Source: Paraburkholderia sp. LEh10 (lineage in GTDB: Bacteria; Pseudomonadota; Gammaproteobacteria; Burkholderiales; Burkholderiaceae). From it: 64,000 bases of DNA. A program made the translations under genes and the position numbers. The stretch spans positions 1 to 64,000 of the forward strand of contig NZ_JAGIPX010000044.1 of the NCBI RefSeq assembly GCF_017814945.1, given 5' to 3'. The notes below the pieces were generated by a model. It worked only from the letters and a program-made list of their open reading frames with translations. It made no database searches and was not told where the DNA came from. This document shows positions 1 to 8,361 of the stretch, piece by piece (the first letter of the stretch is position 1; every line of letters starts with the position of its first letter).

Positions 1-180
1 CAACTGCAGATACGTCTTCTTATTCATGCGCGACACTTTAACAAACGTCAGTGTTGCAGTTCAGATTTGAGGCCGCCGTGCGTTGCCGTTACCTGGGTAG
101 ACCAGGATGCAACGACGCGTATGGCGACTGCCACTGGCAGGCTGCCGAATAGACAGATTCAGATCGGAACGCTCGTACCA

Positions 181-201
181 GCGAGGAGGCAGGCTCCTCG
201 C
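181..201. terminator. GC-rich stem-loop downstream of the cold-shock gene
   Basis: An 8-bp perfect stem (GCGAGGAG at 181-188 with CTCCTCGC at 194-201) closes a 5-nt loop about 55 bases past the stop of the minus-strand cold-shock gene. There is no clear T-tract, so it may be a transcript-end stabiliser rather than a true intrinsic terminator. Confidence 0.35.
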
Positions 202-254
202 GATGTCGTGGCCACCCGGCGTCCATCAGCGGAGGCCGGGCGCTTCAGGCAACG

Positions 255-458
255 TTACAGCGGCTTGATATTAGCCGCTTGCAGACCCTTCGGTCCTTTC
301 TTGATTTCGAAGCTCACCTTCTGGTTTTCAGCCAGCGTCTTGAAGCCGTCGCCCGTGATTTCGGAAAAGTGAGCGAACAGGTCGTCGCCGCCCTTGTCCG
401 GTGTGATGAACCCAAAGCCCTTGCTGTCGTTGAACCACTTAACGATACCGGTTTCCAT
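255..458 (-). CDS. Cold-shock protein, CspA family
   Basis: A 67-residue single cold-shock domain protein of the usual family length. Both RNA-binding motifs are visible: RNP1 KGFGFI at residues 13-18 and an RNP2-type DLFAHF at 26-31, with the typical opening METGIVKWFN. Such proteins bind single-stranded RNA/DNA in the cytoplasm and melt secondary structure during cold or growth transitions. The ATG at 458 is preceded by AAGGA at 6 nt spacing. The gene is monocistronic, divergent from the S21 gene. The long upstream gap fits the long 5' leaders known for cspA genes. Paralogues are numerous in this group, so a specific symbol is not given. Confidence 0.96.
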   Translation of the reverse strand: METGIVKWFNDSKGFGFITPDKGGDDLFAHFSEITGDGFKTLAENQKVSFEIKKGPKGLQAANIKPL

Positions 459-1329
459 GAAGAATCCTTGAATTAAAAAAACGGAGGTGTGCTCGACTAA
501 TGAGCGAGTGAAGCATCAAGGAGGGAGAGGACAACGAATATCGCTGAGTAGCGAACAATTGATGAACAGCAATCGAATTTCTTGAACTTCAGGCGGTAGA
601 CTAACCGCCGCCCCTCGATAGCGTCAATCGTTATCTTGTAACTGTTTCAGCAGGCTCGCCCAGCCGACACATTCCCGAGCGCGAACCCGAACAAGATGAG
701 TGGCACTCGTTATCTCAAGCGTCGATACTGCACCGATGCACAGACAAAGCCGCTCAGCTCACTTCTGCTAACAGCCAGCAAGCGTGTAAAGCCTGTCTGA
801 CAGGTCCGCTGCCTGAATTGGACAACTCATGTTTTGTTCATTGACTGGCAGCAACCGCCGTTGCGTGTCGGCAGATATTCCGCCGGCACACGTTGCAATA
901 AAAGATTGGTCTCCGCGAATTCGCGTGTATAGTGGGGCACCCCTTGCCGAGGTCGAGGAACAACGATGCCCGCAAACCTGCTCCTCCTTTACAGGGGTTT
1001 TGAGCTACATCCCCTTGTTTTCGCGCGTACGTTCAGTCACTTCGACGGACATTCACGCTATGCGGAAGGTTATGACGTAGCAGTACGCATTTGCAGGCCG
1101 GAAACGGCTGGCGTTGCCGGAGCATCGCGTGTTTTCAGGCTGGAAAGGCTGCAAGCGTTTTCGGACTTTGGTACCGCTCGACGCGCTGCATACCGGCAAG
1201 GCGAGGACATCGTCGATGGAAAAGTGGCCGGTGCCTCGGTCGCTGACATGTGAACGATTCACTCACCACCCCTATCCGGCAGCTCGCTCATGGGCCCTCC
1301 TCTGCTGCCAACGCACATCAAGGAATGAT
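459..1329. other. Intergenic region between cold-shock gene and S21 gene
   Basis: About 870 bases with no convincing gene; open frames here lack family resemblance and codon structure. The left part should hold the cold-shock promoter and leader. A weak minus-strand promoter candidate reads TTGACG (622-627) with a 17-bp spacer and TTAGTC (599-604), which would give a leader of roughly 130 nt. The right part should hold the S21 promoter, which I could not place. Confidence 0.4.
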
Positions 1330-1542
1330 CTGACCACCGTTATCCTCAAACCTGACGAGCCTCTCGACGTTGCGCTGCGGCGCTTCCGCCGTTCGATCCA
1401 ACACACGGGACTGATCCAGGAGTTACGTGCGCGTACCGCGTATGAGAAGCCCACGACCGAGCGCAAGCGCAAGAAAGCGGCAGCAGTGACACGATTACGC
1501 AAGCAGATTCGTCGTTCGCTTCCGCCGAAAAAGCTGTACTGA
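1330..1542 (+). CDS. rpsU: 30S ribosomal protein S21 paralogue with apparent CTG start
   Basis: A 70-residue protein matching S21 along its whole length: the TTVILKPDEPL opening, the RFRR segment, the YEKPT..RKRKKAAAV core and the basic end finishing PPKKLY. S21 binds the small-subunit platform near the anti-Shine-Dalgarno helix and assists initiation. Where other S21 proteins have the initiator Met, this frame has CTG at 1330, preceded by AAGGA (1320-1324) at 5-nt spacing. The nearest in-frame ATG lies far upstream (1114 and another at about 1216) and would add an unrelated, low-quality extension. A two-codon frame ATG-ATC-TGA (1325-1333) overlaps the CTG. Burkholderiaceae carry several rpsU copies, so this may be an accessory, weakly translated one or one damaged by a start mutation. 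Confidence 0.85.
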   Translation: MTTVILKPDEPLDVALRRFRRSIQHTGLIQELRARTAYEKPTTERKRKKAAAVTRLRKQIRRSLPPKKLY

Positions 1543-1847
1543 TCCGCGTTCGATCACCTCCAGCGATTGGGAGAACGGTGTACATAGGCGGCCTGCGGGA
1601 TCGCTACATCGTCTCGTCAAATGCATGAGGCTAATACATACATATGATCCGTCGGCCGTTGGGCGATCGTCTGACCGACCCATTCCATGTCGCTCGTCCA
1701 GAAGAAGCGGACAAAGGGCCGAAAATATAGCTATACATCCGCACCGATGCGTGTAGGATGGGTTCAGCACACTCACGATCCTCGGCAGTCTGGCGGTTAT
1801 CAGGCGATAAAACTACACCCGAACATGGCCGCTCAAGGAGCCTCACC
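1543..1847. other. Intergenic region, no gene seen
   Basis: About 305 bases between the S21 gene and a small hypothetical gene. Nothing coding is supported. It should contain the promoter of the 1848 gene; no strong -35/-10 pair was recognised. Confidence 0.35.
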
Positions 1848-2165
1848 ATGTCAGAAGCAACGCCCCAATCCACATTTCGCGGCCTCCCATTGACAGCAGA
1901 GCAGGACGCAGAAGTTCGACACTACATAAAGCGTAGAAGACAGCGCGGCGCGCCTTGGAACACGCCCGAGCTTGATGCGATGCTCATCGATATGCTCGCG
2001 CCCCCCGACGACGAAGACGACGCATTCAGCGGAGATTTCGATTACAACCATTCTGCTGCGGAACGGGCAACAGCTTCTCTCGATGAGTCGATGGAACCCA
2101 TCGAGGCAAGCGAAGAACGTCATGCGGCGATAGAGGCCGAAGCAATGAAACGCCCGAGTCGGTAG
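1848..2165 (+). CDS. Small acidic hypothetical protein
   Basis: A 105-residue protein that I do not recognise. The chosen ATG at 1848 has a strong Shine-Dalgarno (AAGGAG, 1835-1840) at 7-nt spacing; an in-frame extension further upstream has no such site. The N-terminal third is basic and polar (KRRRQRG near residues 26-32), the remainder strongly acidic with a PPDDEDD run near residue 50. There is no signal peptide or membrane segment. It is the first of three small plus-strand genes in a row and may be co-transcribed with them. Confidence 0.6.
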   Translation: MSEATPQSTFRGLPLTAEQDAEVRHYIKRRRQRGAPWNTPELDAMLIDMLAPPDDEDDAFSGDFDYNHSAAERATASLDESMEPIEASEERHAAIEAEAMKRPSR

Positions 2166-2214
2166 GCCGATCGTTCCGTCGCATGAAAATCATTCAAACT
2201 TTTTGGGTTCTGAC

Positions 2215-2400
2215 ATGCAAACGAAAACCAAGGTTTATCAAGTCGCGCCTGCAAAGCAAAGCGACTACGCTGCGCAGCAGAGAGTACGCGTCGCTGCTCA
2301 ACAGAAGGCCGAAATCGACCGGGAAGAAAAGCGTCGTGAGATGGACGCTCGCCTTGACGTAAATGCTGGCAAATGGCGGTATTCTTGTGGCGGTAAATAA
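2215..2400 (+). CDS. Small hypothetical protein upstream of DUF1488 gene
   Basis: A 61-residue, highly charged, Gln/Ala-rich protein (MQTKTKVYQ opening; EEKRREMDARL in the second half), probably helical, ending in a short KWRYSCGGK tail. No family recognised. ATG at 2215 chosen over a TTG at 2203; neither has a strong ribosome site. Its TAA (2398-2400) directly abuts the ATG of the DUF1488 gene, which supports translation of both from one message. Confidence 0.5.
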   Translation: MQTKTKVYQVAPAKQSDYAAQQRVRVAAQQKAEIDREEKRREMDARLDVNAGKWRYSCGGK

Positions 2401-2682
2401 ATGGCAAAAGCGAAGGTGCTGATCAACTTTCCAAATCCGACCCGGGTCCACGACGAATCCAGGCATTGCGTCTATTTCTGGGGTTACGACAATGCCCGCG
2501 AGATTGTCTTCCAGATCGACGATGTGGTACTCGCCAAACTGAATCCCAGCAAGGATGGCGACGAGTCCTCGTTGCTCGCCGCATTCGACCGCAACCGCGA
2601 TAAAATTCTGGCGTTTGCGAGGACGGTGTATAAAGGCGGCCCACAGAACAGGTACATCCTCTGTCCTGATCAACTGCATTAG
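2401..2682 (+). CDS. DUF1488-type protein
   Basis: A 93-residue protein resembling the DUF1488 family common in Burkholderiaceae: an N-terminal FPNPTRVHDESRHCVYFWGYD segment (split here as two beta-strand-like pieces), then a FQIDDVVLAKL helix and a D-rich loop, ending in a helix with AFDRNRDKILAFA. The family's function is unknown. No transmembrane segment or signal peptide. It starts immediately after the stop of the preceding small gene, suggesting translational coupling. It is convergent with the sugar ABC operon. Confidence 0.7.
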   Translation: MAKAKVLINFPNPTRVHDESRHCVYFWGYDNAREIVFQIDDVVLAKLNPSKDGDESSLLAAFDRNRDKILAFARTVYKGGPQNRYILCPDQLH

Positions 2683-3034
2683 GCGAATGTTTTTCTCACG
2701 TCATACAAATCTTCGCCTTCAAAGGATGGGGTCAGCATGAGGCTAATTTCGAACCCTCTGTAGGTGATCGTCCGATCCATTTTTGACGGGTGAGCGGAAA
2801 GGCTACGGCGTGTCTAGCGCGCGCACAGGATCTTTTGCTTAGTCTGCATGCTGCGACTCGTGGAGAGAGTCGTTGAAAACGTGAGCATTCTCAAACTACA
2901 ACTGCAATCGAAGTGGTGCGACTGTCCCCAACCCGACGACAAAATATTTAGTTCTCTCCTTGCACGGCAACGTAGCCCGTGCGGCAACGGCCGACGACGT
3001 CTCGGCAACGAGCGAAAAGCACATCCTCCCCGCC
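2683..3034. other. Intergenic region between convergent operons
   Basis: About 350 bases between the ends of the DUF1488 gene and the sugar permease gene. No gene is supported. No intrinsic terminator with a T-tract was found, although one would be expected for either direction. Confidence 0.35.
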
Positions 3035-4021
3035 CTACGCCTCTCGCTTGCTCCGCCCATACAGCAGCAGCATCGCCGCGATCACCACGCCGTAAATGAT
3101 CTGACGCCCCGCCTCCGGCATCTGCGCGACCGATAGGATCGATTGCAGCAGTGTGATGAGGATCGCGCCCGCCACCGTGCCAAGGTATGAACCCCGTCCA
3201 CCCAGAATCGACGTGCCGCCGAGCACGACCGCCGCGATCGCCGGCAACAGGTAAGCATCGCCCATCGACTGCGCGGCCTTCGACGCATAGCCCGCGAGCA
3301 GCACGCCGCCGAACGCGGCGAACGCGCTGCACACGGCGAAGGCGGTCACCGTGACGAGTCGCGTATCGATGCCAGAAAGATATGCCGCGCGCTCGGTGTT
3401 GCCGATCGCGTACAGCGTGCGGCCGAAGGTCGTGCGCGACAGCAGGAACATCGTGGCGCCGCCGATCACCACCCACAGCGCGACGGCATTCGGCACGCCC
3501 GGTACGAGCCAGCCCGCCGCGAGCCAGCGCATCACCTCGGGCGCGGAATCCTGCGGCGATGATCCGCCCGTATAGACAATCATGATGCCCTGCGCGACGG
3601 CATTGGTCGCCAGCGTCGCGATCATCGACGGGATGCGCAGCAGTGCGACGAGGAAGCCGTTGACGATGCCGATCAGCACGCCGCAACCGATCCCGACAGG
3701 AATCGCGAGGATGCGCCCAAAATCGCCGTGGCCCGCGGCCGCGCACGCCATCATCGCGCCGACGGTGATCGTCCACGGCAGCGACAGGTCGATGTGGCCG
3801 AGCAGGATCACCATCATCAGGCCGGTCGCAATGATGCCGAGGAATGCGCCAACCTTCAGTTGCAGCAGGATGTATTCCGGCGACGTGAAGTTGCGCGAAA
3901 ACATCCCGCCGACGAGCAGCAGCGCGACGATGCACGCGAATGCGATCACGATCGGTTTGTCGATTCTTCGGGTGAGCCTCGACACGAATGTGGTGCGGCC
4001 GCTCGCGGAAGCCTGGCTCAT
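3035..4021 (-). CDS. CUT2-type sugar ABC transporter permease 2
   Basis: A 328-residue inner-membrane permease of the BPD_transp_2 (RbsC/XylH) family. After a polar N-terminus, about 8-10 hydrophobic segments follow; the family segments GHIDLSLPWTITVG and the cytoplasmic loop around AIGNTERAAYLSG (family form AxGxNxxAAxxSG) are visible, and the C-terminus ends LYGRSKREA. The start ATG at 4021 overlaps the stop of permease 1 by 4 bases (ATGA). It would pair with permease 1 to form the channel for the binding protein encoded at the front of the operon. Last gene of a four-gene operon. Confidence 0.9.
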   Translation of the reverse strand: MSQASASGRTTFVSRLTRRIDKPIVIAFACIVALLLVGGMFSRNFTSPEYILLQLKVGAFLGIIATGLMMVILLGHIDLSLPWTITVGAMMACAAAGHGDFGRILAIPVGIGCGVLIGIVNGFLVALLRIPSMIATLATNAVAQGIMIVYTGGSSPQDSAPEVMRWLAAGWLVPGVPNAVALWVVIGGATMFLLSRTTFGRTLYAIGNTERAAYLSGIDTRLVTVTAFAVCSAFAAFGGVLLAGYASKAAQSMGDAYLLPAIAAVVLGGTSILGGRGSYLGTVAGAILITLLQSILSVAQMPEAGRQIIYGVVIAAMLLLYGRSKREA

Positions 4022-4998
4022 TGAAACCACTCCAGACGGTTGCGTACCCTGAACAATCCGCACGCGCCGATCGCGACAGCAAGCAGAAGAATCACGCCCT
4101 GAAATAGCGGCTGCCACAGCGCATCGACATTGAACACGAACAGCAGATCGCCGATGGAACGGAACGCGAATGCACCGAAGATCGCGCCGATCGCACTGCC
4201 CTTGCCGCCGAGCAGCGACACGCCGCCGATCACCACTGCGGCGATCGAAAACAGCGTGTACGAGTTCGCGCTGCCGAGGTTCGCTTCGCCGGTGTCCGTG
4301 AAGAACGTCAGAAACAGGCCGCCGACTGCCGCGAGCAGGCCAGCCAGCGTATAGCTCGCGAACTTCGCGCGGCGGATCGGCATGCCGGACAGGAAAGCCG
4401 CGGGTTCCGACGAACCGGTCGCGTATGCCGCTCGCCCGATCGCCGAGCGTTTGAAAGGAATCCAGACGATCGCGACCGCGGCGAACAGAATCAGCAAGCT
4501 CGCCGGCAGAACGCCGGCGACCTTGCCCGTCAGCGCGTCGGCGAGATTCTCGTTGATCGATCCGCCGGGCACAGGGCGCAGCAGCAGCGCCAATCCATAG
4601 TAGACGGCGCCCGTCGCAATCGTCGTCACGATCGGCTGCAGCCGGCCGAAAATGATGATCACGCCGTTCAGCGCGCCGCACAGCGCACCCGCCCCGAGCA
4701 CGCCGGCGATGCCGAGCGCGCTGTGCAGGGAGTCGCCCGTGACGATCCACGACCCGATGCAATTCGTCAGCACCAGCATCATGCCGATCGACAGGTCGAT
4801 GCCGGCCGTCAGCACGACGAGCGCCTGCCCCATCGAGACGAGCGCGAGCAGTACCGCTTTGTTCGCGGCCGTCTGAAATACGTTGGCCGACAACGCCGAC
4901 GGATAGTTGACGAGATAGATCGCGAACATCAGCACGAACAGGCCGAACGCGAACACCGCTCCGCGATTCTCCGCGTACCAGTACCGCAGCCCGCTCAT
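4018..4998 (-). CDS. CUT2-type sugar ABC transporter permease 1
   Basis: A 326-residue multi-spanning inner-membrane protein of the same BPD_transp_2 family as its neighbour. Hydrophobic segments begin near residue 14; AGIDLSIGMMLVLT and the loop GSSEPAAFLSGM correspond to the family's conserved transmembrane and ATPase-contact regions. Overlaps the ATPase gene upstream (4 bases) and permease 2 downstream (4 bases), so all three are translationally coupled. Two different permeases, rather than a homodimer, is seen in some CUT2 systems. The substrate cannot be told from the permeases. Confidence 0.9.
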   Translation of the reverse strand: MSGLRYWYAENRGAVFAFGLFVLMFAIYLVNYPSALSANVFQTAANKAVLLALVSMGQALVVLTAGIDLSIGMMLVLTNCIGSWIVTGDSLHSALGIAGVLGAGALCGALNGVIIIFGRLQPIVTTIATGAVYYGLALLLRPVPGGSINENLADALTGKVAGVLPASLLILFAAVAIVWIPFKRSAIGRAAYATGSSEPAAFLSGMPIRRAKFASYTLAGLLAAVGGLFLTFFTDTGEANLGSANSYTLFSIAAVVIGGVSLLGGKGSAIGAIFGAFAFRSIGDLLFVFNVDALWQPLFQGVILLLAVAIGACGLFRVRNRLEWFQ

Positions 4999-6581
4999 CG
5001 CGCCACTCCCGTGGAAGGCAAAACCTGTCCGACGGGCAGGTCGAGAGCATTGGCAATCAGGTTCTGCTCGGTGATCGCCGGGCCGACGAGTTCCTTCTTG
5101 ATCCTGCCTTCGTACAGTACGAGCACGCGGTCGCAGCAGCCGATCAGCTCGTCATAGTCGGTCGAATAGAACACGATCGCGGCACCTTCGTCGGCGAGGC
5201 GCCTGAGCAGCTGGTAGAGCTCCTGCTTGGTGCCGACGTCGATACCGCGCGTCGGGTCGCTGAGCAGCAGTATCCTCGGCTGCCGCATCAGCCACTTCGC
5301 GATGACCACCTTCTGCTGGTTGCCGCCCGACAGCGAGCCCACGGGCGCGTCGATGCTGAACGACTTGATCGCAAGCAGATCCATCATCCGCTCGACGAGC
5401 GACTGCTGGCGGTGGCGGTCGATTATGCCGGCAGTGGACATGCGATCGAGTGCGGCAAACGACAGGTTCTCGCGTACCGACATCGGCAGCATCAAGCCTT
5501 CGGTCTTGCGGTCCTCGGGTATGAGCGCCATACCGATTTCTTTGGCGCGCGCGGCTGTCGGACTGCCGATCGACACGGCTTTGCCGTTGATCTCGATCTT
5601 GCCCGCGCAGCCGCGCAACACGCCGAACAGCGCGAGCAGCAGTTCGCGCTGGCCTTGTCCGTCGAGGCCGCCCAGTCCGAGGATTTCGCCGGGCTGCAAC
5701 GAAAAGCTGATGCCCCGCAGCGTGTCGCTCCATGCGAGATCACGACAGGCGAGAGCCGGCCCGATGCCGGGGGCTTCCGCACGCTGGTCCTCCGCTTTGG
5801 CCGCGGGCGTGGCAGCCGGTTTGGCAGGAAATGCATGCTGGTACTTCCGGCCGATCATCATTTCGACGACCTCATTGTCGGAGCGCGTGCCAGCTTCGAA
5901 GCTCATCACATGGCGACCGTTCCGGTAGACCGTGCATTCGTCGGCGAGCGCCTTCACCTCGTGCATGCGGTGCGAGATGAACAGCAGCGCGAGCCCCTCT
6001 TCGCGCAGGCGCTTGAGGACGTCGATCACGCGCGCGACGTCGGCCGCGGTCAGCGCCGAGGTGGCTTCGTCGAGGATCAGAATGCGCGGCGCGTGTGCCA
6101 GCCCCTTCGCGAGCTCGACCATCTGCTGGCGCGACAGCGGCAGATCCCGGACTTTCGCAAGCGGATTGATGTCGGCGGCGCCCGCTCGCGCGAGCGCCTC
6201 CTCGGCCTGGCGGCGTTGGGCCCGCCGGTCGATCATCCCGAAACGTCGCGGCGGGTTCGCAGCGTAAATGTTGTCCGCCACGCTCAAGTCGGGGATCAGC
6301 GACAGTTCCTGATATACACAGACGATACCGGCCGCGTTCGCCTCGGCAGGCGACGCGAACGAGACCTCCCGGCCATCGAAATGCATGATGCCTTCATCCG
6401 GCTGCACGACACCGGACATCACCTTCAGCAACGTGGACTTGCCCGCGCCGTTCTCGCCGAGGATCGCGTGGATGCGACCTCTGCGCACCGTGAGCTCGGC
6501 GTGATCCAGCGCGACGGCGCCGCCGTAGCTTTTCGACACGCCAGACATCTGAAAGAACGGCTGCTCTGCATCCTGCAGCAT
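4995..6581 (-). CDS. CUT2-type sugar ABC transporter ATPase (two nucleotide-binding domains)
   Basis: A 528-residue RbsA/XylG/AraG-type ATPase with two ABC domains in one chain. Domain 1 has Walker A GENGAGKST (residues 42-50), an LSRQQ signature and a LILDEATSAL Walker B/D-loop. Domain 2 shows the degenerate P-loop usual for this family (GLDGQGQREL), then LSGGNQQK and DPTRGIDVGTK. It energises uptake at the inner face of the membrane. The start at 6581 has a GGGAG site. It lies 36 bases after the binding-protein gene and overlaps permease 1. The length is normal for the family. Confidence 0.95.
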   Translation of the reverse strand: MLQDAEQPFFQMSGVSKSYGGAVALDHAELTVRRGRIHAILGENGAGKSTLLKVMSGVVQPDEGIMHFDGREVSFASPAEANAAGIVCVYQELSLIPDLSVADNIYAANPPRRFGMIDRRAQRRQAEEALARAGAADINPLAKVRDLPLSRQQMVELAKGLAHAPRILILDEATSALTAADVARVIDVLKRLREEGLALLFISHRMHEVKALADECTVYRNGRHVMSFEAGTRSDNEVVEMMIGRKYQHAFPAKPAATPAAKAEDQRAEAPGIGPALACRDLAWSDTLRGISFSLQPGEILGLGGLDGQGQRELLLALFGVLRGCAGKIEINGKAVSIGSPTAARAKEIGMALIPEDRKTEGLMLPMSVRENLSFAALDRMSTAGIIDRHRQQSLVERMMDLLAIKSFSIDAPVGSLSGGNQQKVVIAKWLMRQPRILLLSDPTRGIDVGTKQELYQLLRRLADEGAAIVFYSTDYDELIGCCDRVLVLYEGRIKKELVGPAITEQNLIANALDLPVGQVLPSTGVAR

Positions 6582-6617
6582 GCTTCGTCTCCCGTCACGG
6601 CGCGGGCCATCATCCCG

Positions 6618-7745
6618 TCACTGGTTGCCCTGGTTCTGCTTCATGATTTCCTGCGCAGAGAAATTGATGCCGCATGTCGGAAACGAGTTGCCGACGAAAA
6701 AGTTGTCGGAGTCGTTCGGAAAATAGTTGACGCCCGACTTCAGCATCGAATCGTCGGTGACGTCGAGCGGCAGCTTGATCGCGACGGGAATCGTCTGGCC
6801 ATCCAGCGCGGCGAGTGCCGTCTTGATCGCCACGGCCACCTGCGCGGGCCCGGTGCCCGCCGACGTGCACTTCAGGCCCTGGCTCCCATACTGCGCGCAG
6901 AACTTGCGAAAACCGTTCTCCGTCTCGCCACCGAAAGGCACAAACGGGTGTTTTGCATCGATCATCGCGCGCACGACGCCCGTGTCGCCCCCTTGCGCCG
7001 ATATGCCATCGAAATGACCCTGCACGGCAATCGCGTCGGCGGCGGCCTTTTGCGCGACCCCGTCGTCCCACTTGCCGTAGACCTGGACGACGTTCCACTT
7101 CTTGCCGGTGCCGTCCAGCGTTTTCGTGAAACCATTGTGCCGGTCCGTATCGACCGACGTGCCCGCCACCCCGCGAACTTCGAGAACCTTGCCTCCGTTC
7201 GGCAGGTGGTCCGCGAGCCATTTGGCCCACAGCGCGCCGAGCCCATACTGGTCGACGTTGACGTTGATCGCGTCTTCGCTGTCGAGCGTGTTGTCGAAAG
7301 CGACCAGCACCACACCGGCGTTCTTCGCGCGGCGAATCGCGGGGCCGAATGAGGAGGGGTTCTGCGCATTCACGATGACGGCGTCATAGCCGGCATCGAT
7401 GAAGTTGTTGACGGCCGAGATCTGCGCCGGAACGTCCTCACCGGTCGAGACGACCTTGAATTCCTTGAGCTTGGCGGCAACGGCCGGTTGCGCGGTGTAG
7501 GCCTTGGCCGTCCTGATCATCTGGATACGCCACGTATTCGCGATATAGCCGTTCACGAGTGCGATCCGGTAAGGCGCGTTCTTCTTCGGATATTTGATGA
7601 ACTTCGTGTCGCTCTTCCAGGGGACCATGCAGGTGGGATCGCTAGACGGCCCTGAAACGATCGAAGCCTGCGCGAAAGCCCCGCTTGCGCAGAGCGCCAA
7701 TGCGGCGCTCGCCGCCGCTCGAAGCACGTGGATTCCTGAAAGCAT
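6618..7745 (-). CDS. CUT2-type periplasmic substrate-binding protein
   Basis: A 375-residue periplasmic binding protein of the Peripla_BP_4 (RbsB-like) class. The ATG at 7745 is preceded by AAGGAGG; a longer in-frame start (7790) has no site and would bury the signal peptide. Residues 1-25 form a signal peptide (hydrophobic run AAASAALALCASGAFA, likely cut after AFA). The mature part keeps the family's IVNAQNPSSFGPAIRRAKNAG and FGGETENGFRKF regions and is long for the family (extra N-terminal stretch with a Cys, and two further Cys near residues 270-280). First gene of the four-gene transporter operon. The ligand is unknown; polyol, inositol-like or pentose are possible. Confidence 0.88.
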   Translation of the reverse strand: MLSGIHVLRAAASAALALCASGAFAQASIVSGPSSDPTCMVPWKSDTKFIKYPKKNAPYRIALVNGYIANTWRIQMIRTAKAYTAQPAVAAKLKEFKVVSTGEDVPAQISAVNNFIDAGYDAVIVNAQNPSSFGPAIRRAKNAGVVLVAFDNTLDSEDAINVNVDQYGLGALWAKWLADHLPNGGKVLEVRGVAGTSVDTDRHNGFTKTLDGTGKKWNVVQVYGKWDDGVAQKAAADAIAVQGHFDGISAQGGDTGVVRAMIDAKHPFVPFGGETENGFRKFCAQYGSQGLKCTSAGTGPAQVAVAIKTALAALDGQTIPVAIKLPLDVTDDSMLKSGVNYFPNDSDNFFVGNSFPTCGINFSAQEIMKQNQGNQ

Positions 7746-8361
7746 ATTGCCTCCTTTTTGTTCGATTGGACGTACCGATTGCCTGCGCACATGGCGGGTC
7801 GTGGACTGCCTGCACGGTGTGCGTGAAGCACGGAACCTTGCGGAGTTGCTATAGCGGGACTGGATCGGACTTGCAGAAGGAGCTTTTCAACGGCGCCTCC
7901 TCGAAGCAAAAAGAAGGGCATGCGGATACGCGTTCCCGTCTGACAGTAATGGCATACCAACCCACACGCGATAGTGGTTTACCAGAGAGTCCAGCGCGCC
8001 GGTGACCGGGGTGAAACCTGTGGTGGACAAGGACTGGGCTGCCGCAAACGGAGGCGGCGTAGCACGGCGATGGGGGTGCCATTTCGACGAAGTTCAGCGG
8101 TCGCCCGGTGGCTTCGGCCATTTTGAGCGCCTCGTATCGGCGACCTTTCGCACGCGTCAATCGACCCAGCCGCCGACGCTTTTGCGGACGACCGTTCGCA
8201 TGTCGGGCTGGCGATCGCGACGGCCGCGAATCTGAAATCGGCGATCTGCCTTCCCGCCCGAGAAACGCATGATGCGGCATTCTTCGAAGCCGATCCGCCC
8301 CTTCTTAACCAACGGATGCGACCGCTCTGATCTTCGCTCCCGAGAAGCCGCACGCGACCCG
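7746..8361. other. Intergenic region between mutase gene and sugar transporter operon
   Basis: About 615 bases without a supported gene. The part next to 7745 must hold the sugar-transporter promoter. The stretch 8000-8300 gives open frames on both strands with patchy protein-like composition and may be a decayed insertion or gene fragment, but no family could be named. Confidence 0.35.

Noticed and set aside
1114..1329. Longer S21 protein starting at an upstream ATG
   Set aside because: The extension has no resemblance to S21, odd composition and no ribosome site; S21 homology begins exactly at the CTG.
2700..2960. Insertion-sequence end (GGGGTCAG and TGTCCCC words near 2727 and 2925)
   Set aside because: The words are short, not clearly inverted copies, and no transposase is present.
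2814..4082. Long arginine-rich open frame across the sugar permease
   Set aside because: It is a shifted frame of the true permease; composition is typical of GC-rich shadow frames.
5412..7352. Long plus-strand frame opposite the sugar ATPase and binding protein
   Set aside because: Antisense shadow; no family resemblance, and the minus-strand genes are certain.
8000..8300. Possible decayed transposase or gene fragment
   Set aside because: Open frames exist on both strands but no motif, terminal repeat or duplication could be identified.
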